A DNA stretch of 64,000 nucleotides from Bradyrhizobium sp. CER78 (lineage in GTDB: Bacteria; Pseudomonadota; Alphaproteobacteria; Rhizobiales; Xanthobacteraceae): positions 540,925-604,924 of the forward strand of contig NZ_JARVWP010000002.1 in the NCBI RefSeq assembly GCF_029846235.1, read 5' to 3'. This document shows, piece by piece, positions 1 to 8,234 of this stretch. Within the stretch, counting starts at the first letter, position 1; every line of letters starts with the position of its first letter. The position numbers and the translations under genes were made by a program. The notes beneath the pieces are model-generated. The model had not been told where the DNA came from, made no database searches, and saw nothing but the letters and a program-made list of their open reading frames with translations.

Positions 1-144
1 TCTCCCCATAGGATGTTTGCGGATGTAGCGGACAAGCCGCCGAGGGGGCGCTTGCGCTCCGCTTGTGGGCACCGGCTTCGAGCTTGCGTGGGGACGATCG
101 CAGGCTCGCCGACGCGTAAAATAGTGAGAGGGCTCAGACTGAAC

Positions 145-3100
145 ATGGCGAACACTCCCAAGAAGGTCAAAGATCCCACCGAAGTCGCGCTTTCTGCCAT
201 CCAGGAAGCCCTCAACATCAGCGAACAGGGCGCCGAAAATCGCAGCTCCCTCAACGAAGGCGCGGCGCCGCCCAGCCTGCCGCCATCGGCTTCGGATTTT
301 TCCGCCACATCGTTCGATCAGCGTCCGAATACCGACCGTTCGGCCTTCGAGCCGATCGAAGAACCGCGTGCCCCTCGCCGCGCCGCCAATGATGATCGCG
401 AGACCATCGGCCAGATGCTGCAGACGCTGCAGGGAGGGCGCGCCCGCAACGCCTTCACGCTGTTCTTCGTCTGCTCCGGCGCCTGGCTGCTCGGCGGCGT
501 GATCCTCACCATCGCGTTCTGGCCGGCGCTGCAGGCGTCGATGGCCCAGGGCACCGGCGTCCTGGTGCTCGCCGGCCTCGCCGCGCTGTTCGCCGTTCCG
601 ATTCTGCTGTTCTACTATCTCGCCAGCCTCGCCGCGCACGGCCAGCGCATGCAGATGATCGCGCAATCGATGGCGCAGGTCGCAATGCGATTCTCCGAGC
701 CGGAAAACGCCGCCGCCGATTCCATGGTGACGGTCGGCCAGGCGATCCGACGCGAGGTCGCGGCGATGGGCGATGGCGTCGAACGCGCGATCGCGCGCGC
801 CGGCGAACTCGAGACCCTCGTCGCCAACGAGGTCGCGGCGCTCGAACGCGCATATTCCGACAATGAAGTGCGCATCCGCGCGCTGCTGCAGGACATCGCC
901 CATCAGCGCGACAATCTGGTCGGCCAGGCCGAGCAGGTGCGCAGCGCGATCTCCGGCGTGCAGATCGACCTGCGCCACGACATCGCGCTGATTTCCGACG
1001 CGATCGCCTCGCGCGTCGACGAGGTCGCCAAGAGCATCACCGGCGCGCTGGAAGAGCGCGGCCAGCACATCACGACCGCGCTGAGCCATGCCGGCGACAA
1101 CATGATCCTCGCGCTCGGCGAGCGCGGCGGCGACCTGCTCGACCGCCTCGAGGAAGCCAGCGCCGAGACCACGCGCGCGGTGATGGACGCCTCCGAGCGG
1201 CTCACCACCAGCCTCAACTTCAAGACCGGCCATGTCCATGACGAGTTCGTCGATCTGGCCGACCGCGTCCACGAGATGCTGAACGAGCGCATCGACCGCA
1301 TCACCGGCGAGTTCGAGCAGCGTTCGTCTGCGATCGTCGACGGCATCTCCGACCGTACCGAGGAGGTCCACGACTCCCTGAAGAACTCCGCGGACTCGCT
1401 GCTGCTCGAGCTCGAGCTGCGCAGCAACGACCTCGTCAGCAAGATCGACGACGCCGGCAACCGCCTCGCCGGCCAGATCATGACGTCCGGCGACCGCGCG
1501 AGCGAGGCGCTCGACGTCACCGTCAATTCGCTGGTCGCCAAGGTAGTGGGCCAGACCGAGACCGCGCACGACTCGCTGTCGCTGCAGATGAGCGCGTTCG
1601 ACGACCTGGTGAAGAACCACGGCAGCGAGCTCGCCGAGAAATTCGCCCGCGACTCCGGCACGCTCGGCGCGCTGATCACCCGCCACATCTCGGAATTCGA
1701 CCGCACGGTGAAGACCTTCGGCGGCGACATCGTCGAGCGCATGGGCCAGCGGACCCAGGACATCGCCGACAGCCTGAAGACCTATGTCGACACCTTCGAC
1801 AATCGCGTCACCACCAATGGCGGCGAGATCACGGCCTCGCTCGACCAGCGCCTGCTGCAGTTCGAGACCACGCTCGGCAGCCGCGTCACCAATCTCGACG
1901 CCTCGCTGACCGACAAGTTGTCGTCGTTCGACAGTTCGCTCGCCACCAGGATCGGCTCGTTCGACGGCCGCCTGCAGTCGCTGGATGATGCGATCGACGG
2001 CCGCATGAAGACGATCGAGGTCACCTTCGAGAGCCGCGCCAAGTCGGTCACCGACACCATCGACGGCCATCTCGGCACGCTCGCGACGCAGCTGACCGAA
2101 GGCGCCACCCAGGCGATCCACTCGATCGACTCGCGCCTCGGCCTGCTCACCACGACCCTGACCGAGGGCACCGTGCAGGCGATCGCCGCGATCGACCACC
2201 GTATCAACGGCGTCGCCGAGACCATCGACGGCCACAGCATCCGCCTTGTCGATACCATCAATGGCCACAGCACCCGCCTCGCCGACACCATCAACGGCCA
2301 CAACAGCCGCCTCGTCGAGACCATCAGCGGCCACAGCTCGAACCTGACCGACACCATCTCGGCGCGCTTCGCCGACATCCAGCAGGGCATCGAGAGCCGC
2401 GTCGGCGTCATCGCCGGTGACATCGACACCCGCGTCGCGCAGTTCGAGGACCTGCTCGGCTCGCGCGTCGAGGCCGTCGCCGGCCGCATCGAGAGCAGCG
2501 GCCGCCAGGCCAGCGAGGACCTGATGTCCCGCGCCGAGCTGCTGTCGTCGAGCATCAAGTCCCATGTCGAGGACGCCGAGCGCTCGCTAACCAATCTCGT
2601 GGTCAACACCAGCGAAACCATCCAGACCGGCGCGCGCACCGCGCAGCAGGCGCTGCTCACCGTGTCCGCCGATGTCGGCAACCAGCTCAAGCTGAGCTCG
2701 GCCGAGGTCGAGGGCGTACTGACCGCCGTCGGCACCAGCGCCGCCAACTCGATCCTCACCAGTGCCCGCGATGCGCAAGTCTCCCTGGTGTCCGCCTCCG
2801 GCGACGTCGCCTCGCAGATCAAGGCGCTGTCCGAGGACGTCGAGCGCACGCTGCAGGCGGCCGGCAGCGCCACCGCAGCCTCCGTGCTGTCGGGCGCCCG
2901 CGACGCGCAGACCACGCTGGTCAGCGCCTCGGTCGAGGCCGCAAGCCAGGTCAAGTCGCTGGCCGCCGATGTCGAGGCATCCCTGTCGATGTCCGGCTCC
3001 GCTGCCGCCGAAGCGATCATGGCCGGTGCGCGCGAGGCCCAGACCACGCTGATCTCGACCTCGACCGACGTCACCGGCCAGGTCAAGTCGCTCGCCAGCG

Positions 3101-6100
3101 ACGTCGAGCGCTCGCTGTCGATGGCCGGTTCCGCAACCGCGGAAGCTGTCGTCGCGTCCGCCCGCGAGGCCCAGAGCACGCTGGCCGGCGCATCCACCGA
3201 AGCCGCCAACATCGTCCGCGCGCTTGCGGCCGACATGCAGCACTCGCTCTCGACCGCCGGCACCGCCACCGCGGAATCCATCGTCGCCTCCGCCCGCGAG
3301 GCGCAGAGCACGCTGGCCAGTGCGTCGACCGACGCCACCAACCTGGTCCGCACGCTGTCGGCCGACATCGAGCGTTCGCTGTCGACCGCCGGCACCGCCA
3401 CCGCAGAATCCATCGTCGCCTCCGCCCGCGAGGCCCAGAGCACGCTGGCCGGCGCATCCACCGATGCCGCCAATTTGGTCAAGACACTGTCGGCCGACAT
3501 CGAGCGCTCGCTGTCGATGGCCGGCTCCGCCACCGCCGAAGCCGTCGTCGCCTCCGCCCGCGAAGCCCAGAGCACGCTGGCCGGTGCATCCACCGAGGCC
3601 GCCGATCTGGTCCGCACGCTGGCGGCCGACATGGAGCGCTCGCTGTCGATGGCCGGCTCGGCCACCGCGGAATCGATCACGTCGGGTGCGCGTGAAGCGC
3701 AGAGCACGCTGGTCAATGCGTCGACCGACGCTGCGACCAAGGTGTCGGCACTTGCCGCCGACATCCAGCGCGCGCTGTCGATGGCCGGTTCCGGCACCGT
3801 CGAGTTGCTGACGGCCGGCGCCCGCGAGGCGCAAAACACCCTCGTCACCGCGTCGACGGATGCAGCCAACCACGTCAAGTCGCTGGCTGCCGATGTCGAG
3901 CGCACCCTGACGTCGGTCGGCACCAACACCGCCCAGTCGATCCTCGGCAGTGCCCGCGATGCCCAGAACTCGTTCGTCGCAACGTCGAGCGAGGCCGCAA
4001 CCCAGATCCGCGCGATCTCGGTCGAGATCGAGCGCTCGCTGACCACGGCCAGCGCCGAGACCGCGCAGACCATCCTGGGCAGCGCCCGCGAAGCCCAGAG
4101 CTCGTTTGCGGCGACCTCCGCCGATGCCGCCGCGCAGATCCGCACGCTCTCGACCGATATCGAGCGCGCGCTGGGTTCGGTCACGGCCAAGACCACCGAC
4201 AACATCCAGACCTCTGCGCAGAACGCACAGGCCGCACTGATCACCATGTCCAACGAGGTCTCGACCAAGGTCAAGACGACCTCCGCCGACATCGAGCGTT
4301 CGGTGCTGTCCGCCACCAGCGCGTTCGGCTCGGCGATGACCGGCAAGACCGACGAGATCGTCACCTATGTGCAGCAACAGGCTGAGCGTCTGTCGCAGAT
4401 GGTCGATGGCCGCCGCGGCTCGCTGGTCGAGGCGCTGACCGCCAAGACCACGCAGCTGTCGGCCGACATGGATCGCGCCACGGCAGACGCGCTGAAGGCG
4501 ATCGAAACCCGCGGCCTCGCCTTCTCGCAGTCGATGGCGGCGCATGGCGGCGATGTCGCGCGCAACATCACCTCGGCCGGCGATCAGGCGACCGGCGCGG
4601 TGGCGAAGTCGCTCAAGGAGCTCGAGCACGCCTCGCGCGCGGCGATCGACCAGTCGCGCCAGGTCTCGATCTCGGCGGTCACCGAGATGCAGGAGACCAG
4701 CAAGATCCTGCGCACCGATACGGTGGCGCTGTTCGAGCGGCTACGCGAGGGCAACATCCTGCTGCAGGAGGTGTTGACCGGCGCCCACGACAACCTCAAC
4801 TCGCTGGAGCGCGCGCTGGTGACCCGCGTGGCCGACTTCGTGTCCGCCATGAACGACGTCACCTCGCGCAACGGCGTGGCGACCCAGACGCTGGAAGACC
4901 AGCTCACGGTGTTCAACAGCAAGACCGGCAAGGCGCTGGAAGATCTCGGCGCGCTGTCGAGCCAGTTCGAGACCCATGGCAAGGCGCTGATCGAGGCGGC
5001 TGCCGTGGTCGAGCAGGCCAACCGCTCGACGACGGCCTCTGTCAGCGAGCGTAAGGAGGCGCTGGAAGCGCTGGTCACCACCATCGACCTGCGCACCACC
5101 GATCTCGACCAGCGGCTGTCGCGCTTCACCGGGCTGCTCGATGAATCGCTCGGCGCGGCAGAGGAACGCGCCCGCGACATCGCGCGCGTGGTAGCGGAGA
5201 CCGCAGGCGCCGGCTCGGCTGCGATCAGCAGGCAGTTCGAGGCGGTACGCCAGGCGGCCGAGAACGAGCGTCAGCAGACCGTCGACGCGATGAACGAGCT
5301 CTACCAGCAGAGCAACGCCGAGACCGATGCGATGTTCAAGGAATCGACGGAGAAGTTCTCCGCGATGGTCACGGCGATGAAGCAGATGGCGAGCGAGATG
5401 CACAGCGAGCTCGAGGCCACCCGCAACGAGCTGCGCCGCGGCGTGCTCGAGATGCCGCAGGAGGCTGCCGAAAACACCGCGCAGATGCGCAAGGTGATCG
5501 TCGACCAGATCGAGGCGCTGGCCGAGCTGAACCGTATCGTCGCCCATCACGGCCGCGGGCTCGACGTGGTCTCGACCAACCGCGCCAGCGTCCGCCACGA
5601 GGAGCCGGTGATGGCTGCTGCCGCCGGCGGCCGTGCCGACGTGCGGATGCGGGACAGCGTGCGCGACAACGGCAACAGCGCTTCGACGCTGCCGCCGCCT
5701 GATCTCGGCATGGCGAGCTCGCGCCGCACCGAGGCCCCGTCGGTCAGCCCGGCCGGCCCCAACAACAACGGCGACGGCTGGCTGTCCGACCTGCTCAACC
5801 GCAGCGACGCGCCGCCGCCTGCCCCGCAGGGCCGCGATGCCCAGCAGCGGCCGCGTCCGCAGCAGCAGCCGGCCGCCAATCCGCTGGAGTCGCTGTCGCT
5901 CGACATCGGCCGGCTGATGGACCGCACGCTTGCGGCCGAGATGTGGGATCGCTACCAGCGCGGCGAGAACAAGGCGTTCTCCAAGCGCCTCTATACGCCG
6001 GCGGGCCAGAAGGCCTTCGACGAGGTGGCCCGCAAGTATCGCGCCGACCGCGGCTTCAAGCAGACGGTCGACCGCTACATCGCGGAGTTCGAGCGCCTGC

Positions 6101-6213
6101 TCGACGAAGTCGCCCGCGAAGGTCGCGGCCAGCAGGAGCTGGCTGGCCACCTGACCTCGGAGACCGGGCTGGTCTACACCCTGCTCGCGCACGCCGCAGG
6201 ACGGCTGGGGTAA
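145..6213 (+). CDS. Giant membrane-anchored coiled-coil protein, GPR/RgsE-like polar growth protein
   Basis: The product is 2,022 residues from the ATG at 145. The frame is open from 13, but the stretch before 145 is Arg/Cys-rich and does not look like this family. Two transmembrane helices lie near residues 104-128 and 138-162. Almost all of the rest is predicted alpha-helix: five 11-residue repeats at about 692-746, thirteen 44-residue repeats at 830-1401, a Pro/Gln-rich linker at about 1830-1912 and a globular, conserved-looking end at about 1913-2022 (LAAEMWDRYQRGE). Size and layout match the Agrobacterium Growth Pole Ring protein and Sinorhizobium RgsE, which are about 2,100 residues, apolipoprotein-like, and organise unipolar growth in Rhizobiales. 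Orthology is inferred from memory of architecture, not from an alignment. A cytoplasmic face for the coiled coil is likely but unproven. A perfect hairpin terminator follows at 6241. Confidence 0.8.
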   Translation: MANTPKKVKDPTEVALSAIQEALNISEQGAENRSSLNEGAAPPSLPPSASDFSATSFDQRPNTDRSAFEPIEEPRAPRRAANDDRETIGQMLQTLQGGRARNAFTLFFVCSGAWLLGGVILTIAFWPALQASMAQGTGVLVLAGLAALFAVPILLFYYLASLAAHGQRMQMIAQSMAQVAMRFSEPENAAADSMVTVGQAIRREVAAMGDGVERAIARAGELETLVANEVAALERAYSDNEVRIRALLQDIAHQRDNLVGQAEQVRSAISGVQIDLRHDIALISDAIASRVDEVAKSITGALEERGQHITTALSHAGDNMILALGERGGDLLDRLEEASAETTRAVMDASERLTTSLNFKTGHVHDEFVDLADRVHEMLNERIDRITGEFEQRSSAIVDGISDRTEEVHDSLKNSADSLLLELELRSNDLVSKIDDAGNRLAGQIMTSGDRASEALDVTVNSLVAKVVGQTETAHDSLSLQMSAFDDLVKNHGSELAEKFARDSGTLGALITRHISEFDRTVKTFGGDIVERMGQRTQDIADSLKTYVDTFDNRVTTNGGEITASLDQRLLQFETTLGSRVTNLDASLTDKLSSFDSSLATRIGSFDGRLQSLDDAIDGRMKTIEVTFESRAKSVTDTIDGHLGTLATQLTEGATQAIHSIDSRLGLLTTTLTEGTVQAIAAIDHRINGVAETIDGHSIRLVDTINGHSTRLADTINGHNSRLVETISGHSSNLTDTISARFADIQQGIESRVGVIAGDIDTRVAQFEDLLGSRVEAVAGRIESSGRQASEDLMSRAELLSSSIKSHVEDAERSLTNLVVNTSETIQTGARTAQQALLTVSADVGNQLKLSSAEVEGVLTAVGTSAANSILTSARDAQVSLVSASGDVASQIKALSEDVERTLQAAGSATAASVLSGARDAQTTLVSASVEAASQVKSLAADVEASLSMSGSAAAEAIMAGAREAQTTLISTSTDVTGQVKSLASDVERSLSMAGSATAEAVVASAREAQSTLAGASTEAANIVRALAADMQHSLSTAGTATAESIVASAREAQSTLASASTDATNLVRTLSADIERSLSTAGTATAESIVASAREAQSTLAGASTDAANLVKTLSADIERSLSMAGSATAEAVVASAREAQSTLAGASTEAADLVRTLAADMERSLSMAGSATAESITSGAREAQSTLVNASTDAATKVSALAADIQRALSMAGSGTVELLTAGAREAQNTLVTASTDAANHVKSLAADVERTLTSVGTNTAQSILGSARDAQNSFVATSSEAATQIRAISVEIERSLTTASAETAQTILGSAREAQSSFAATSADAAAQIRTLSTDIERALGSVTAKTTDNIQTSAQNAQAALITMSNEVSTKVKTTSADIERSVLSATSAFGSAMTGKTDEIVTYVQQQAERLSQMVDGRRGSLVEALTAKTTQLSADMDRATADALKAIETRGLAFSQSMAAHGGDVARNITSAGDQATGAVAKSLKELEHASRAAIDQSRQVSISAVTEMQETSKILRTDTVALFERLREGNILLQEVLTGAHDNLNSLERALVTRVADFVSAMNDVTSRNGVATQTLEDQLTVFNSKTGKALEDLGALSSQFETHGKALIEAAAVVEQANRSTTASVSERKEALEALVTTIDLRTTDLDQRLSRFTGLLDESLGAAEERARDIARVVAETAGAGSAAISRQFEAVRQAAENERQQTVDAMNELYQQSNAETDAMFKESTEKFSAMVTAMKQMASEMHSELEATRNELRRGVLEMPQEAAENTAQMRKVIVDQIEALAELNRIVAHHGRGLDVVSTNRASVRHEEPVMAAAAGGRADVRMRDSVRDNGNSASTLPPPDLGMASSRRTEAPSVSPAGPNNNGDGWLSDLLNRSDAPPPAPQGRDAQQRPRPQQQPAANPLESLSLDIGRLMDRTLAAEMWDRYQRGENKAFSKRLYTPAGQKAFDEVARKYRADRGFKQTVDRYIAEFERLLDEVAREGRGQQELAGHLTSETGLVYTLLAHAAGRLG
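2218..2382 (+). repeat. Five tandem 33-bp (11-residue) hendecad repeats
   Basis: Residues about 692-746 of the giant coiled-coil protein are five consecutive 11-mers, with units such as DTINGHSTRLA, DTINGHNSRLV and ETISGHSSNLT. The D/E-T-I-x-G-H core is nearly invariant in the first four and fades in the fifth. An 11-residue period is the signature of a hendecad coiled coil, which has less supercoil than a heptad one. Confidence 0.9.
2632..4347 (+). repeat. Thirteen tandem 132-bp (44-residue) coiled-coil repeats
   Basis: Thirteen in-register copies of a 44-residue unit run without a gap through residues 830-1401 of the giant protein. Each begins AREAQ or a close variant and contains a D-I/V-E-R-S/T-L core. 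44 is exactly 4 x 11, so the unit is four hendecads. Copies 4 to 8 are the most alike, with long identical stretches such as AREAQSTLAGAST; copies 1 and 11-13 have diverged. That pattern suggests recent amplification or homogenisation in the middle of the array. Confidence 0.93.
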
Positions 6214-6240
6214 GCTTGCGAACAGCGAATAGCGAATGGA

Positions 6241-6269
6241 AACGGAGGCCGAAGGGCCTCCGTTTTTGT
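6241..6269 (+). terminator. Rho-independent terminator after the giant coiled-coil gene
   Basis: A perfect 10-bp stem (AACGGAGGCC / GGCCTCCGTT) closes a GAAG loop and runs into a T-rich tail, 28 bp after the stop codon. This is a textbook intrinsic terminator for the plus-strand gene. Confidence 0.85.
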
Positions 6270-6314
6270 TTTGGGCACGATTTGAAAATTCTGGCCGACG
6301 AAACACTCAACAGC

Positions 6315-6394
6315 GTCATTCCGGGGCGGTCCGCAGGACCGAACCCGGAATCTCGAGATTCCGGGTTCGATGCTTCGCATCGCCCCGGAATGAC
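6315..6394. repeat. 80-bp palindromic repeat with GTCATTCCGGGGCG ends
   Basis: The outer arms are GTCATTCCGGGGCG and its exact reverse complement. Inside them lies a second palindrome centred on TCTCGAGA (GAACCCGGAATC...GATTCCGGGTTC). It sits between two convergent genes. I recognise it as a dispersed intergenic repeat of Bradyrhizobium/Rhodopseudomonas-type genomes; a related half-copy occurs at 63853. Confidence 0.8.
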
Positions 6395-6459
6395 GTAACA
6401 ACGAGGGCGCAACGCCCCCTACTCGCTATTCGCCACTCACCATTCGCGTTGGCCTACTC

Positions 6460-7329
6460 CTACTGCCGCCGCCGCGGCCCGGGTGCTGCGGCGGGAGCCG
6501 GCGCGGGCTCGGGTGCGGCGTTGTTGCTGCCGCCGAAGATCACCCGGCTCGGATTGCGGTCGAAATTGTTCACGGCGCGGCTGATGTCGGCGAGCGTGCG
6601 GCGGCCGTCGTTGATCAGGAGATTGGTCCGCTTGTCGACATTGTCGGCGAGCTCGCGGATCGACTTGACCATGAGATTCAGCTCGCTGCCATTGTTGCCG
6701 CCGGCGATTGCATTGAGGCCCAGCATCAGATTGTCGGCCTTGGCCATCACGCCGTCGACCTTGACCATGACGTTGTCGATCTTCTCGGAATTGCGCGCCA
6801 GCGCCTCGGTGAAGACCTCGAGGTTCTTCAGCGAATTCTTCACCGACTGCTGATTGTCGGCGACGATGCGATTGACGTTTTGCAGGGTGGCGCGGATCGC
6901 CTCGGTGACGTCCTGCAGTGCGTTGGGGTCGGCGGTCAGAACCGGGATGCCGTCCTCATCCAGCGGCACCGGCGGGGCGGCCTCCTCACCGCCCTTCAGC
7001 GAGATCGCGGCGACGCCGGTGAGGCCCTGGAATTCGAGACCGACCAGGGTGTCCTTGCGGAGCGGTGCGTTGTTCTCGATCATCGCGAGCGCCACCACGC
7101 GCCGCGGATTGTCGAGCTTCACCGACACCACCTCCCCTATCCGGATACCGTTAAAGTTGACATTGCCGCCGTTGCGCAGGCCCGACGCCGGCCCCTCGAA
7201 GATCACCCGCAACGGGCTGCGCTGCTTGGTGGTGTGCAGGCTCTGGAACCACAGCACGAAGCCGAACGCGGCGGCGATCACCGCCAACGTGAAAGCCCCG
7301 ATCAAGACGTAGTTCGCCCGCGTTTCCAT
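6460..7329 (-). CDS. mlaD: MlaD/MCE-family lipid-transport substrate-binding protein
   Basis: This 289-residue protein has one N-terminal membrane anchor (about residues 8-29), an MCE/MlaD domain (about 38-118, with FEGPASGLRNGGNVNFNGI and VGLEFQGLTGVAAISL), an alpha-helical stretch and a Pro/Ala-rich tail. MlaD hexamers in the periplasm pass phospholipid between the outer membrane carrier and the MlaFE transporter in the inner membrane. The ATG at 7329 is preferred to an adjoining in-frame start at 7332. It is the last gene of mlaE-mlaF-mlaD, separated from mlaF by about 130 bp that contain a palindromic repeat. The long helical C-terminus, as in other PqiB/Mce-type proteins, may form the oligomeric tunnel. 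Confidence 0.9.
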   Translation of the reverse strand: METRANYVLIGAFTLAVIAAAFGFVLWFQSLHTTKQRSPLRVIFEGPASGLRNGGNVNFNGIRIGEVVSVKLDNPRRVVALAMIENNAPLRKDTLVGLEFQGLTGVAAISLKGGEEAAPPVPLDEDGIPVLTADPNALQDVTEAIRATLQNVNRIVADNQQSVKNSLKNLEVFTEALARNSEKIDNVMVKVDGVMAKADNLMLGLNAIAGGNNGSELNLMVKSIRELADNVDKRTNLLINDGRRTLADISRAVNNFDRNPSRVIFGGSNNAAPEPAPAPAAAPGPRRRQ

Positions 7330-7414
7330 CAATTGCTCGCGTTCATCACTCTTGAATTACTCTTGGGCCCTTGCGCAGTCAGCCTGCGTTCGAGCCGGTC
7401 GAATTCCCTATTGG

Positions 7415-7461
7415 CGCATGATCTCGTCCGAAAACCGGTCTTCTCGCTTCGGGATCATGGG
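7415..7461. repeat. GATCATG-type palindromic repeat, copy A (mlaF/mlaD gap)
   Basis: The arms are GCATGATC on the left and GGATCATG on the right, around an inner CCGAAAACCGG...CGCTTCGG stem. It belongs to the same family as the elements at 19507, 27529 and 50334. On the minus strand it begins directly after the mlaF stop codon (7462-7464), inside the mla operon. Confidence 0.7.
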
Positions 7462-8232
7462 CTAGGCCACAACGGCTCGGGCGCGCTTGCCGTTGAAATA
7501 TTGCTGCAGCCATGGATGCTGCGATGCCTTCATGTCGGCGATCGATCCTGCAGCAATGATCTTACCGTTCCCTAAAACGGCGATACGGTCGCACGCGGTG
7601 TAAAGACTGTCGAGATCGTGGGTTACCATGAAAACGGTCAGCCCCAAAGTGCGCTGCAACGTCCGCACCAGCTCGTCGAAATCGCCGGCGCCGATCGGGT
7701 CGAGGCCCGACGTCGGCTCGTCGAGAAACACGAGCTCCGGATCGAGCGCGAGCGCGCGCGCCAGCGCGACGCGCTTGATCATGCCGCCGGACAGTTCCGA
7801 CGGATAGCGATCGGCGACCTCGGGCTTGAGGCCGACCATCACCAGCTTCGCCACCATGATCTCGTCGAGCAGCCGCTGCGAGACGCGCAGATATTCGCGC
7901 GCCGGAAACTGGATGTTCTGGCGCACCGTCAGCGAGGAGAACAGCGCGCCCTGCTGGAACAGGATACCCCAGCGCCGCTCGACGGCGCGGCGCTGCGACG
8001 AGTTCGCGGCATCGAGATCGACGCCGAACACCTCGATGCGGCCGGAGACCTTCGGCACGAGCCCGATGATGGTGCGCGTCAGCACCGACTTGCCGGCGCC
8101 CGATGGGCCGACGAAGCCGAGGATCTCGCCGCGCTTGACGTCGAGGTCGAGGCCGTCGAGCACGCGCGTGGTGCCGAATTGCACGGTGACGTCGCGAACG
8201 CGGATGATGGCGTCGATGTCCTGCTCCGCCAT
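7462..8232 (-). CDS. mlaF: Mla-type phospholipid ABC transporter ATP-binding protein
   Basis: This 256-residue ABC ATPase has Walker A GPSGAGKSVLT, signature LSGGMIKRVALARAL (the GGMxKR form typical of MlaF), Walker B LVFLDEPTSGLD and switch histidine VTHD. It powers the MlaFEDB inner-membrane complex, which moves phospholipids between the membranes and keeps outer-membrane asymmetry. Two starts are possible: ATG 8232, 2 nt after the mlaE stop, or GTG 8238, which overlaps it in a GTGA arrangement. Either way it is translationally coupled to mlaE. Confidence 0.92.
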   Translation of the reverse strand: MAEQDIDAIIRVRDVTVQFGTTRVLDGLDLDVKRGEILGFVGPSGAGKSVLTRTIIGLVPKVSGRIEVFGVDLDAANSSQRRAVERRWGILFQQGALFSSLTVRQNIQFPAREYLRVSQRLLDEIMVAKLVMVGLKPEVADRYPSELSGGMIKRVALARALALDPELVFLDEPTSGLDPIGAGDFDELVRTLQRTLGLTVFMVTHDLDSLYTACDRIAVLGNGKIIAAGSIADMKASQHPWLQQYFNGKRARAVVA

Positions 8233-8234
8233 GA

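Noticed and set aside
1782..6306. Long antisense frames against the giant coiled-coil gene
   Set aside because: They mirror the 132-bp repeats and the high third-position GC of the real gene. The amino-acid composition is abnormal (Ser/Arg or Gly/Arg/Gln rich), and no RBS or domain is present.
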